Of a stretch of 64,000 bases of DNA, positions 1-7,246 are shown piece after piece. Below the pieces are notes generated by a model. It had not been told where the DNA came from. It saw only the letters and a list, made by a program, of their open reading frames with translations, and did no database searches. The DNA comes from Leifsonia sp. ZF2019. GTDB taxonomy: Bacteria; Actinomycetota; Actinomycetes; Actinomycetales; Microbacteriaceae. A program made the position numbers and the translations under genes. Numbering within the stretch: position 1 is the first letter of the stretch; every line of letters starts with the position of its first letter. The stretch is from contig NZ_CP065037.1 in NCBI RefSeq assembly GCF_019924635.1, positions 4,030,001-4,094,000 of the forward strand. Direction: 5' to 3'.

Positions 1-15
1 GCGGGGCGCGCAGTG

Positions 16-1020
16 TCAGGCGCGCGTCTTGCGCTTGCGCTGCCAGGTGTCCGCGGCGACAGCCGCGACGATGACGAGACCGGTGACGACGGTCTGCCAG
101 AAGGACGAGATGCCGTTGATGTTGAGGATGTTCTGCAGGATGCCGATGAAGAGGACGCCGATGACGGTTCCCCACATCGTGCCGGAACCACCGAAGAGGG
201 CTGCGCCGCCGATGATGACGGCCGAGATGACGGTCAGCTCCAGGCCGGTCCCGGTGACGCCCTGCACGTAGCTCAGGAACGACAGGCCGAGCACGCCGGC
301 GACCGCCGCGGTGAATCCGGAGAGGACGAACGCGGTGAGCTTCACCGCGCCGACATTGATGCCGACGAGGCGGGCGGCCTCCCGGTTGCCGCCGACGGCG
401 TAGGTGTTGAAGCCGAGGCGTGAGCGCGACAGCAGCACGACGCCCAGCACGATGATGACGGCGAAGATGATGAGCTGCATGGGCACGACCCCGAAGAGGC
501 GCCCCTGGCCGAGCAGGTTGAAGTCGGCGACTCCGGCCTGGGAGGTGCTCAGCGAGATCGGCTTGCCGTCGGAGATCAGGAGCGCGACGCCGCGGAACAC
601 GCTCAGGCTGCCCAGCGTGACGATGAACGACGGCACCCCGAGCAGGACCACCGCGAGCCCGTTGACGAGGCCGGCGACCACACCGACCGCGAGGCCGATC
701 AGGATCGCGAGCGGCCACGCGACTCCGCCCGCGATCGCCATACCGGTCGCGATCGCCGAGAGCGCGTAGATCGAACCGACCGACAGATCGATCTCACCGT
801 TGATGATGACGAAGGTGGCGCCGATGGCCATGATGCCGATCTGGGACACCTGCTGGCCGACCGAGAGCAGGTTCCCCGCCTGCAGGAAGCTCGGCGAGAG
901 CACGGTGCCGAGCACCACCAGCAGCACGAGGGCCGCGAAGACGCCGGCCTCGCGGGCGTGCAGGAGCGTGCGGAAGTCGGGTGCGCTGCGTCGCGCGGGG
1001 GCGGTGGTGGTGGCGGTCAT
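16..1020 (-). CDS. rbsC: Sugar ABC transporter permease, RbsC type
   Basis: This 334-residue inner-membrane permease of the ribose/autoinducer-2/xylose ABC family would form the channel for a pentose-type sugar. It is almost entirely hydrophobic helices from about residue 28. The family signatures GEIDLSVGS (near residue 71) and the C-terminal GGAALFGGSGTMWGTVIG loop are present. A longer frame runs upstream through the kinase gene, but the ATG at 1018-1020 overlaps the ribokinase stop as ATGA and gives the normal family length. The ATPase and binding-protein genes are not visible; they would lie to the left of the window. Substrate assignment to ribose rests on the kinase neighbour. Confidence 0.93.
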   Translation of the reverse strand: MTATTTAPARRSAPDFRTLLHAREAGVFAALVLLVVLGTVLSPSFLQAGNLLSVGQQVSQIGIMAIGATFVIINGEIDLSVGSIYALSAIATGMAIAGGVAWPLAILIGLAVGVVAGLVNGLAVVLLGVPSFIVTLGSLSVFRGVALLISDGKPISLSTSQAGVADFNLLGQGRLFGVVPMQLIIFAVIIVLGVVLLSRSRLGFNTYAVGGNREAARLVGINVGAVKLTAFVLSGFTAAVAGVLGLSFLSYVQGVTGTGLELTVISAVIIGGAALFGGSGTMWGTVIGVLFIGILQNILNINGISSFWQTVVTGLVIVAAVAADTWQRKRKTRA

Positions 1021-1973
1021 CGGGCGGGTCCAATCGAGCCGGGGGTCGGGGTGGTGGGGAGGGCCGGGAGCTGATCGGCCGTGGGGAGCGCGGGGACGAC
1101 GCCCGGCGCGGCGACGGTGTGCGCGCCCGCGTGAGCGGCGTACGCGGCCGCGTCGGCGAGCGGGGCGCCCGCCGCGACCGCGACGGCGAGGGCCGCCGTG
1201 AAGGCGTCCCCGGCGCCGGTCGTGTCGACGACCGCCGTGGGCGCGACGGGTGCGATCTCGCGCTCCCCGTCCGCATCCGCCAGGAGGGCTCCGGAGGCCC
1301 CGCGGGTGAGGAGGACGGCGCCGCCGGTGCGGCCGCGCAGGGCGGCGACCAGGTCGCGCTCGGTCGCTCCGTCGCCGGGCGCGCGGCCGAGCAGCACCGG
1401 CGCCTCCGTCTGGTTGGGCGTGATGATGTCGATCAGCTCCCACGCGTCGTCGGGAAGGGCGCGGGCCGGCGCGGGGTTGAGCAGCGTGCGGGTCCCGACC
1501 TCCCGTGCGACGCGGAGGGCGTGCACGACGGCGTCGAGCGGGATCTCCATCGACACGACGAGGATGTCGGCGGCGGCGATCTCGTCCCGGAAGGCGTCGA
1601 CCGCAGCCGTGTCGAGCTCGTCGAGCGCGCCGGGGGCGATCGCGATGCGGTTCTCGCCCGACGGCTCGACGAGGATGAAGCCGACCATCGTGGCACCGCG
1701 CCCGGTGAGCGTCTTGCTCGCGTCGACTCCCTCGCGCGCCCACAGCTCGTGAGCGGCGCGGCCGAAGTCGTCGGCTCCGACGGCGGTGAGGAGGCTGACC
1801 TGCGCGCCGAGACGCGCGGCCGCCACCGCCTGGTTGGAGCCCTTGCCGCCCGGTCCGGAGTCGAACACGCCTCCGCTGAGGGTCTCGCCGGCCTCAGGCG
1901 AGCGCGGGACGCGCATGGTGAGCCCGGCGCCGTAACTGCCGACCACGGCGATCTTCATCGATTCGAGCGTCAT
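1017..1973 (-). CDS. rbsK: Ribokinase (PfkB family)
   Basis: This 318-residue cytoplasmic sugar kinase would phosphorylate ribose at the 5 position for entry into the pentose phosphate pathway. The PfkB N-terminal signature GGKGSNQAVAAARLG lies near residue 43 and the ATP-site/catalytic-base motif DTTGAGDAFTAAL near residue 248. The ATG at 1971-1973 has AAGGAAG about 8 nt upstream; a second possible start, MKIAVVG, lies five codons in. It is the first visible gene of its operon, overlaps the permease by 4 nt, and follows a TTGACA/TACGCT promoter with a perfect inverted repeat. Other PfkB sugar kinases remain possible, but the sequence and neighbour fit ribokinase best. Confidence 0.92.
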   Translation of the reverse strand: MTLESMKIAVVGSYGAGLTMRVPRSPEAGETLSGGVFDSGPGGKGSNQAVAAARLGAQVSLLTAVGADDFGRAAHELWAREGVDASKTLTGRGATMVGFILVEPSGENRIAIAPGALDELDTAAVDAFRDEIAAADILVVSMEIPLDAVVHALRVAREVGTRTLLNPAPARALPDDAWELIDIITPNQTEAPVLLGRAPGDGATERDLVAALRGRTGGAVLLTRGASGALLADADGEREIAPVAPTAVVDTTGAGDAFTAALAVAVAAGAPLADAAAYAAHAGAHTVAAPGVVPALPTADQLPALPTTPTPGSIGPAR

Positions 1974-1997
1974 TGACGGGTACTTCCTTGTACGTGA

Positions 1998-2034
1998 ACA
2001 ACTATGAACATGAGCAGCGTATGTTCATAGTTGT
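1998..2034. promoter_or_regulatory. Operator of the ribose-type operon
   Basis: There is a perfect inverted repeat: ACAACTATGAACAT (1998-2011) and ATGTTCATAGTTGT (2021-2034), separated by 9 nt. It covers the predicted -10 hexamer and most of the spacer of the ribokinase promoter, which suits a repressor. The regulator is not in the window; the family (LacI, GntR or DeoR) cannot be told from the site alone. Confidence 0.85.
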
Positions 2035-2045
2035 CCAGTTGTCAA
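2016..2045 (-). promoter_or_regulatory. Promoter of the rbsK-rbsC operon
   Basis: On the minus strand a consensus -35 TTGACA (2040-2045) is followed after 18 nt by -10 TACGCT (2016-2021). Transcription would begin near 2008 and leave a leader of about 35 nt containing an AAGGAAG ribosome site. Confidence 0.75.
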
Positions 2046-2080
2046 CTGTTGCGTCCCGCGTCCTCGCGCGCACGCGGAAA

Positions 2081-2116
2081 CGCCCGGGTCCGGCCGGCGT
2101 GCGGCGGACCCGGGCG
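2081..2116. terminator. Strong stem-loop after the SRPBCC gene
   Basis: The 12-bp perfect arms CGCCCGGGTCCG (2081-2092) and CGGACCCGGGCG (2105-2116) enclose a 12-nt loop. The structure sits 24 nt after the minus-strand stop at 2141 and is followed on that strand by TTTCC. It would insulate the downstream ribokinase promoter. The short T run makes it a weak intrinsic terminator by the textbook criterion. Confidence 0.65.
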
Positions 2117-2140
2117 CGACGACTCCGGGAAGGAGGAGGC

Positions 2141-2587
2141 CTACCCCTCCACGACCTGCTTGAGCTGGCGCAGCCCCTTCTCGAAGTCTTTGCCGACCAG
2201 CTTCTCGATGCTGAACACGCGCGACAGGAACGTCTTCGGGCTCTCCATGCGCCAGGTCACGCGGGTGCCGTCCCCCTCCGGGGTGAGCACGAAGCGGATG
2301 CGATTGCTCGATCGGAACGGCTTGGTGAAGTCGAGCGCGATCCCGACACCGTCGGGGTCCACCGCGGTGACCTGCATGCGCCCGGCGCCCGCCTTGCGGT
2401 TGCCCGACCAGGCGTAGCTGGAGCCGACCGTACCCGGCTCGCCCGCGTAGTCGCGGTCGAGCGCGGAGTCGAGGCCCTCCCACGGCGACCAGTCCACCCA
2501 GCCGGGGAGGTCGGCGAGGCGGCGCTGCAGGTCTTCGGGAGTCGCGGCGATGCGGAGAGTGCGCTCCACGACGATCGTTCCGGCCAT
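2141..2587 (-). CDS. SRPBCC family protein (polyketide cyclase/START-like)
   Basis: This 148-residue soluble protein has the helix-grip layout of the SRPBCC ligand-binding superfamily: an N-terminal strand VERTLRIAATPEDLQRRL, a middle run of alternating strands (TRVTWRMES), and a long C-terminal helix ending at FEKGLRQLKQVVEG. Family members bind hydrophobic ligands, and the ligand here is unknown. The start ATG (2585-2587) is preceded by TACCCT six nt upstream, a leaderless-promoter arrangement, so the much longer open frame upstream is not coding. The gene is divergent from the exonuclease gene. Confidence 0.8.
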   Translation of the reverse strand: MAGTIVVERTLRIAATPEDLQRRLADLPGWVDWSPWEGLDSALDRDYAGEPGTVGSSYAWSGNRKAGAGRMQVTAVDPDGVGIALDFTKPFRSSNRIRFVLTPEGDGTRVTWRMESPKTFLSRVFSIEKLVGKDFEKGLRQLKQVVEG

Positions 2588-2593
2588 GCCGTC

Positions 2594-2599
2594 AGGGTA
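2594..2599 (-). promoter_or_regulatory. -10 element TACCCT (leaderless)
   Basis: Read on the minus strand, TACCCT lies 6 nt before the ATG at 2587. Transcription would start at or next to the start codon. Confidence 0.5.
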
Positions 2600-2653
2600 G
2601 CGCCTCTGGCCCTCGGTGCGACCCCCTGCGTAACGTGGCAGGCGGAGGTTCCC

Positions 2654-3613
2654 ATGCCACAGCACACACCCGCGTCCGAGACCGAGTCCGGTTCGGGGCG
2701 CACGATGCTCCTGGACTCCGCGTCGCTCTACTTCCGCGCCTTCTACGGCGTGCCCGACACGGTGCGCTCCCCCGAGGGCGAGCCGGTCAATGCGGTGCGC
2801 GGCTTCCTCGACATCATCGCCCGTCTCGTCGCCGATTTCGGACCCGAGTCGCTCGTGGCGTGCTGGGACGACGACTGGCGGCCCCGGTGGCGTGTCGACC
2901 TCATCCCGAGCTACAAGGCGCATCGGGTGGCGCGGGAGGTTCCGGGTGGCGTGGACGTGGAGGAGACCCCCGCGGAGCTGATCGCGCAGGTACCCGTGAT
3001 CCGGGAGGTCCTGGGCGCGCTCGGGATCGCGATCGTCGGGGTCGCGCAGCACGAGGCGGACGACGTGATCGGCACCCTCGCGTCTCAGCGGACCGGACCG
3101 GCGGACGTCGTGACCGGCGACCGCGACCTCTTCCAGCTCGTGGACGACGCCCACGACGTCCGCGTCGTCTACACCGCACGCGGCATGAGCAACCTCGAGG
3201 TTCTGACCGACGAGGTCGTCGCGGGCAAGTACGGGGTGCGGCCCGATCAGTACGCGGACTTCGCCGCCATGCGCGGCGACAGCTCCGACGGGCTGCCCGG
3301 CGTGGCGGGCGTCGGCGAGAAGACCGCGGCCGCGCTTCTCGCCGAGTACGGGTCGCTCGACGCAATCCGGGCCGCCGCGGCTGACGCCTCGAGCGCGATG
3401 AAGCCGGCCGTGCGGGCGCGGTTCCTGGCGGCGGCGGCCTACCTGGATGTGGCCCCGCGTGTCGTCGAGGTCGTGCGCGACCTCGAGCTGCCCGCCGTGG
3501 ACACGCGCCTGCGCCGGCCGCAGGAGCACCAGCGCGAGGCGCTCGACGCGCTGGCCGCGCGCTGGGGTCTCGGCGGGTCGCTCGACCGCCTGCTGGCGGC
3601 GCTCCCCGACTGA
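2654..3613 (+). CDS. 5'-3' exonuclease / flap endonuclease domain protein
   Basis: This 319-residue stand-alone nuclease is related to the N-terminal domain of DNA polymerase I. The PIN-like domain starts with MLLDSASLYFRAFYG (acidic metal ligand plus family signature). It continues through the acidic motif EADDVIGTL and the metal site VTGDRDLFQLVDD, and then enters the helix-hairpin-helix GLPGVAGVGEKTAAALL. No polymerase domain follows. It would cleave 5' flaps in repair or RNA primer removal. The start ATG has GGAGG five nt upstream, which rules out the longer open frame beginning near 1973. Actinomycetes often carry such a gene beside polA-encoded activity. Confidence 0.9.
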   Translation: MPQHTPASETESGSGRTMLLDSASLYFRAFYGVPDTVRSPEGEPVNAVRGFLDIIARLVADFGPESLVACWDDDWRPRWRVDLIPSYKAHRVAREVPGGVDVEETPAELIAQVPVIREVLGALGIAIVGVAQHEADDVIGTLASQRTGPADVVTGDRDLFQLVDDAHDVRVVYTARGMSNLEVLTDEVVAGKYGVRPDQYADFAAMRGDSSDGLPGVAGVGEKTAAALLAEYGSLDAIRAAAADASSAMKPAVRARFLAAAAYLDVAPRVVEVVRDLELPAVDTRLRRPQEHQREALDALAARWGLGGSLDRLLAALPD

Positions 3614-3620
3614 CCCGGGA

Positions 3621-3685
3621 GGCGCCGAGACGGCTCGAAATCGGGTGCAGGGCGCCGAGACGGCTGACAATGGGCCGCCTCGCGG
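3621..3685. repeat. Palindromic junction repeat, copy A
   Basis: Two direct copies of a 24-nt unit begin GGCGCCGAGACGGCT (3621-3644 and 3651-3674). The second is followed by the inverted arm GGGCCGCCTCGCGG. The block fills the gap between the convergent exonuclease and GAF genes. It is related to the blocks at 16521-16588 and 41248-41314. Confidence 0.8.
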
Positions 3686-3687
3686 GC

Positions 3688-4899
3688 TCAGACGGCGTCG
3701 GGCTGCCAGCGCCAGAGCTCGCGCTGGGCGAGGAGGGCGAGCTCCCGGAGCACGTCGAGGTCGAACTCGCCGGTCTCGGCGTCACGCGGCGTGCGACTGA
3801 ACACGCAGAGCGCGCCGATGCGGGTGCCGTCCGGCGCCTCGACGGGGTAGCCGGCGTAGTAGCGCAGACCGGCGGGACCGGTCACGAGCGGGCTGGCGGC
3901 GAAGCGCTCGTCGTCGACGGCGTCGGTGACGACCATCCCGTCGGACGAGGCGATCGTGTGGAGACAGGCCGACTGCTCGATCGGGATCTCGCGCGGCGTG
4001 GTCCCGACGGCGGAGATCGGCCACTCCTTCTCGTCGTCCAGGATCGTGAACATCGCGATCTCGGTGCCGAGGGTGCGTTGCGCCGTGCCCACCAGGCCGT
4101 CGAGCCGGGCGTCGCGCCCACGCTCGGCCAGGCGCAACCGGTCGATGGCCTCCACCCGCTCGGCGGCCGACTGCGGCGAAGGCGGCTGCTCCGCGGGAAG
4201 CGAGCCGAGGACGGGGCTGAGGGCGTCGGCGATGCTGCGGGCCCAGAAGAGGTAGGCGGCGGGGCCGTGGGGCCGGGCGGACTCGGCGTGCGGCGGGGCC
4301 GCCAGGGCGACGAAATGCGCGCCTTCCTCCCGGCACACCCGCTCGGCCACCTGGTTGAGCCGCTCGCCGTGCTCCTCGGCGATCCGGGCGGGACCGATGT
4401 CGTCCGTGGCGGACGTCAGGATGGGCTGCGCGCCCAGCCAGGCCACGGCCGCCGCCCCGCCGCGGACGGCGAGCACCTCACGGAGGACGGCACGCACCCG
4501 CTCGCCCCACCGCCCCGGGTCGGGGAGGCGCAGCGAGTCCGCGAGCGTAGCGCTCAGCACCACGGCGTCGTAGCGTTCGGGCGTGGCCGCACGCACCAGG
4601 GATCGCAGCCTCCTGACGCCGGCGGACGGATGCGCGACCACGTCGACCACGGCGCCGCGCCCCGTCGACGAGGCCAGCGCCCGCGCCACGGCTCCGGGGA
4701 GCGCGAGATCGTGGCTGCCGACACCCCACCCGACCACCGGTCCCGAGCCCACCAGCAGCACGCGGATGTTCCGCCGCCCGGCGACGAAGCCCTGCGGCGC
4801 ATCCGACGGGCGCACCAGCCTGGTGCGGATGTTGACGACCTGCAGCAGCCGCGCCCGGTTCGCGAGGCGGAGCCCCGGTCTCAGGCTTTCAGCATTCAC
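3688..4899 (-). CDS. GAF domain protein with degenerate SGNH-hydrolase-like N-terminus
   Basis: This 403-residue cytoplasmic protein has two domains. Residues about 45-235 follow the SGNH/GDSL hydrolase order: VLLVGSGPVVGWGVG at block I, VVLSATLADSLRLP at block III, and an HGPAAYLFWARSIAD C-terminal helix. The usual GDS nucleophile motif reads GSG, and the GxND and DxxH residues are not recognisable, so catalysis is doubtful. Residues about 255-400 form a GAF domain resembling those that sense small ligands or redox state (SACLHTIASSDGMVVTD, YAGYPVEAPDGTRIGALCVF). A sensory role is inferred. It converges on the exonuclease gene. Confidence 0.75.
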   Translation of the reverse strand: MNAESLRPGLRLANRARLLQVVNIRTRLVRPSDAPQGFVAGRRNIRVLLVGSGPVVGWGVGSHDLALPGAVARALASSTGRGAVVDVVAHPSAGVRRLRSLVRAATPERYDAVVLSATLADSLRLPDPGRWGERVRAVLREVLAVRGGAAAVAWLGAQPILTSATDDIGPARIAEEHGERLNQVAERVCREEGAHFVALAAPPHAESARPHGPAAYLFWARSIADALSPVLGSLPAEQPPSPQSAAERVEAIDRLRLAERGRDARLDGLVGTAQRTLGTEIAMFTILDDEKEWPISAVGTTPREIPIEQSACLHTIASSDGMVVTDAVDDERFAASPLVTGPAGLRYYAGYPVEAPDGTRIGALCVFSRTPRDAETGEFDLDVLRELALLAQRELWRWQPDAV

Positions 4900-4983
4900 C
4901 CGGTTGACGGTATCCCGGCATACCGGTTCGGCCTAGCGGCGGCTCGCCGACGCACCCGGAATGTATGACGGCGAGCGGCGGGC

Positions 4984-5913
4984 TCAGGGCAGCGTGTGCC
5001 CGGACGCGCGGAACAGGCGGTACCACTCCTCGCGGGTGAGCGGGAGCTCCGACCCGGCGGCGGCGTCACGGACGCGCTGGGCGTTGGTGGTGCCGAGGAC
5101 GACCTGGATGCCGGCGGGGTGCCGGGTGATCCAGGCCGTGGCGATCGCGGTGGGCGTGACTCCGTAGTCGGCGGCGAGCTCGTCGATGACATCGTTCAGC
5201 TCCGCGTACTGCTCGCGGTCGCCGAGGAAGACGCCGTCGAAGAACCCCTTCTGGAACGGCGACCAGGCCTGCAGGGTGATGTCGTGGAGGCGCGCGTGAT
5301 CCAGGATGCCGTTGTCGCGGTCGATGGACTGCGGCAGGCCCGCCATGTTGGCGGCGACGCCCTGGGCGATGAGCGGGGCGTGCGTGATGCTGAGCTGCAC
5401 CTGGTTGGCGACGATGGGCTGCACGACGTACCGGCGCAGCAGGTCGATCTGCCCCGGCGTGTGGTTCGAGACGCCGAACGCGCGCACCTTGCCCGACTCC
5501 TTCAGTGCGTCGAAGGCGGCGGCGACTTCCTCCGGCTCGACGAGCGTGTCGGGACGGTGCAGGAGCAGGAGGTCGAGGTAGTCGGTGCGAAGGGCCGCGA
5601 GCGACTCGTCCACGGTGGCCAGGATGTGCTCGCGCGAGAAGTCGAAATAGCCGTCGCGGATGCCGACCTTGGACTGGATGACGACCTGGTCGCGCTCGGC
5701 GGCCGGGATCGCTCCCGCATCCCCGAACCGCCGCTCGCTGCCGTGGCGCCGGTCGCCGTAGATGTCGGCGTGATCGAAGACCGTGACGCCCTCGTCCCGG
5801 GCGCTGCGGACGAGTGCGCGGATCTCCTCGTCGGAGAGGGGCTCGATGCGCATCAGACCGAGGACGATGTTGGATGCGTCGACGGCGACGCCGGGGAAGG
5901 TGAGAGCTCGCAT
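4984..5913 (-). CDS. Aldo/keto reductase (YdhF-like)
   Basis: This 309-residue NADPH-dependent oxidoreductase has a TIM barrel. The catalytic tetrad is visible: Asp and Tyr in DHADIYGD, Lys in QSKVGIRD and His in LLLLHRPD. The nucleotide-binding end is seen in VVLGTTNAQRVRDAA. Length and order match the YdhF subgroup. The open frame extends upstream, but the ATG at 5911-5913 lies about 9 nt after GGAGGAGG, whereas the ATG three codons earlier directly abuts it. The substrate is unknown. The gene is divergent from the small gene at 6012. Confidence 0.9.
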   Translation of the reverse strand: MRALTFPGVAVDASNIVLGLMRIEPLSDEEIRALVRSARDEGVTVFDHADIYGDRRHGSERRFGDAGAIPAAERDQVVIQSKVGIRDGYFDFSREHILATVDESLAALRTDYLDLLLLHRPDTLVEPEEVAAAFDALKESGKVRAFGVSNHTPGQIDLLRRYVVQPIVANQVQLSITHAPLIAQGVAANMAGLPQSIDRDNGILDHARLHDITLQAWSPFQKGFFDGVFLGDREQYAELNDVIDELAADYGVTPTAIATAWITRHPAGIQVVLGTTNAQRVRDAAAGSELPLTREEWYRLFRASGHTLP

Positions 5914-5964
5914 GCCTCCCATCCTCCTCCCGTCAACCCCCTCCCCGGCCGCACGGAGCGGGGC

Positions 5965-5970
5965 TAGCGT
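5965..5970 (+). promoter_or_regulatory. -10 element TAGCGT
   Basis: TAGCGT lies about 40 nt before the ATG at 6012, whose leader carries an AGGAGG site. No clear -35 box is seen. Confidence 0.35.
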
Positions 5971-6011
5971 GCGGATCCTGAAGGTCCATGCGCGAAACAG
6001 GAGGACGTCCC

Positions 6012-6287
6012 ATGACGATGACACCGGAGATGCAGCTTGCCGTGCAGGACTTCCGCGCCGAGACCGACCTGGGCGCCCGCCGTGCCCCCGCCCGGCCGCG
6101 CTACGTGGTGCACGCGCTGGGCAGGGACTTCCGGGTCAGCGACGAGATGGCGCAGATCTTCGTGCGCCAGGTGGAGCGGGTGGCACACGACGACAGCTCC
6201 GCCCTCGTCGTGTTGCGTCACGAGGAGGGCGTCGAGTTGCTGCTCGTGACCGACGACAACTCGTTCAGCATCCGCACGTTGGCGTAG
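6012..6287 (+). CDS. Small conserved-looking protein, unknown function
   Basis: This 91-residue soluble protein has mixed charge and no membrane segment. An N-terminal helix-forming stretch (MQLAVQDFRAETDLG) is followed by a region that predicts as alternating strands (ALVVLRHEEGVELLLVTDDNSFSIRTL). I do not recognise the family. The ATG at 6012 follows AGGAGG by about 8 nt, which is better than the ATG 24 nt upstream. A possible partner is the gene starting 28 nt downstream on the same strand. Confidence 0.7.
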   Translation: MTMTPEMQLAVQDFRAETDLGARRAPARPRYVVHALGRDFRVSDEMAQIFVRQVERVAHDDSSALVVLRHEEGVELLLVTDDNSFSIRTLA

Positions 6288-6303
6288 CGGTGCGGGATCG
6301 TCC

Positions 6304-6309
6304 TACGCT
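6304..6309 (+). promoter_or_regulatory. -10 element TACGCT (leaderless)
   Basis: TACGCT ends 6 nt before the GTG at 6316, which has no properly spaced ribosome site. This predicts a leaderless transcript. Confidence 0.5.
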
Positions 6310-6315
6310 CGGAGG

Positions 6316-6873
6316 GTGAGCGAGGCGGACGTCGGGAAGGACGACGCGCTGGCCGTGGAGGAGTTCCGCGCCGCCGTCGAGGATGCCGTCGCGCGTCTGA
6401 CGGAGGCCAGCGCCCGCACGGAGGCGCTGGCCGTCTACGAGGCCCGGCAGCGCAAGCTCCTGATCATGCGCGAGCCGGTGCTGCGACCGGCCGGGCGTGT
6501 GTGGCGCCTGGGCGTGCTGCTGCTCGACGCGGACGGAGGCCTGCACGCGACAGGCTCCGTCGTCCGGGCCACCGAACCGGGGCGCACGCAGTACGTCTCG
6601 GTCTCGGCCGAGACGCGCCGCGCTTACCGCGCCGCGGCCGAGCGGGGTCACTTCCGTGACGGCGAGACCGTCGACTTCGACGCGGACCCGGTACCGCTCG
6701 ACGTGGAGACCCTCCGGGACGCAGCGCGCACCGGACGCGGCCCCCTGTTCCTGAGCGACGGCGTCGTGCGCGTGCGCTGGAGCACCGCGGTCGCGGACAC
6801 CGACGCCCGGGACGCGCTCGGCTACCTGGCGGAGCGGGTGGAGTTGCTGGCGCACCCGCCGCAGGGGGCGTGA
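6316..6873 (+). CDS. Hypothetical protein, 185 aa
   Basis: This soluble protein begins with a helical, acidic N-terminus (residues 1-55, ending KLLIMREPVLRP). A strand-rich domain follows (VWRLGVLLLDADGGLHATGSVVRAT, then VVRVRWSTAVADTDARDALGYLAERVELL). No motif I can name is present. The GTG start is supported by a -10 hexamer 6 nt upstream; the next in-frame ATG would remove about 50 residues. It is downstream of, and on the same strand as, the small gene at 6012. Function is unknown. Confidence 0.72.
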   Translation: MSEADVGKDDALAVEEFRAAVEDAVARLTEASARTEALAVYEARQRKLLIMREPVLRPAGRVWRLGVLLLDADGGLHATGSVVRATEPGRTQYVSVSAETRRAYRAAAERGHFRDGETVDFDADPVPLDVETLRDAARTGRGPLFLSDGVVRVRWSTAVADTDARDALGYLAERVELLAHPPQGA

Positions 6874-6885
6874 GGAGTCCGCCCC

Positions 6886-7167
6886 TCAGCTCGCCGTCGC
6901 CGCGCCGCCGCTCTTCTTGCCCGTCAGGTCGTCGATCGTGGCCGCCGCCTTGTCGGTGGCCTTGCCGACGGCGTCGCCGACGGTCTCGCCGATGTCGGAG
7001 GCCGCGCGGGAGGCGAAGTCCTTCACATCGTCCTTGACCTGCTGTACGGGGGCCGACTCGGTGAAGCCCCGCAGCTTCTTGCGCATGTCGTCGTAAGCCC
7101 CGCGTCCCGCCCGCGAACCGATGACGAATCCGACGGCGACCCCAGCGACGAAGATGAGTAGTTTCAT
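6886..7167 (-). CDS. YtxH-like small membrane-anchored protein
   Basis: This 93-residue protein has one N-terminal membrane helix (MKLLIFVAGVAVGFVIGSRAG). An amphipathic, Ala/Asp/Lys-rich tail follows, with repeated helix-forming segments (VKDDVKDFASRAASDIGETVGDAVGKA). This layout is that of YtxH-type general-stress proteins, whose biochemical role is not established. The GSRAGRxxYD signature recurs in the 55-residue protein at 50370-50537. The start is supported by TACGGT seven nt upstream. Confidence 0.8.
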   Translation of the reverse strand: MKLLIFVAGVAVGFVIGSRAGRGAYDDMRKKLRGFTESAPVQQVKDDVKDFASRAASDIGETVGDAVGKATDKAAATIDDLTGKKSGGAATAS

Positions 7168-7174
7168 GCCGGGT

Positions 7175-7180
7175 ACCGTA
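7175..7180 (-). promoter_or_regulatory. -10 element TACGGT (leaderless)
   Basis: On the minus strand TACGGT lies 7 nt before the ATG at 7167. Confidence 0.5.
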
Positions 7181-7234
7181 CGCGCGCCATCGCCGACGTG
7201 ACAGGGGCTTGCGGATGCCCGGGATCGCGGGGAG

Positions 7235-7240
7235 CAGAAT
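7235..7240 (+). promoter_or_regulatory. -10-like element CAGAAT (leaderless)
   Basis: CAGAAT lies 6 nt before the GTG at 7247 and departs from TANNNT at the first base. The same hexamer occurs before the TMEM175 gene at 53228. Confidence 0.35.
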
Positions 7241-7246
7241 GGCTGC

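Noticed and set aside
13..423. Plus-strand frame opposite the RbsC-type permease
   Set aside because: Low-complexity Asp/Arg/Gly-rich shadow of a clear permease gene; no ribosome site and no motif.
2141..3670. 509-codon minus-strand frame across the exonuclease gene
   Set aside because: Only the last 148 codons look like a protein; the rest is antisense to a conserved nuclease. A -10 element and ATG at 2587 mark the real start.
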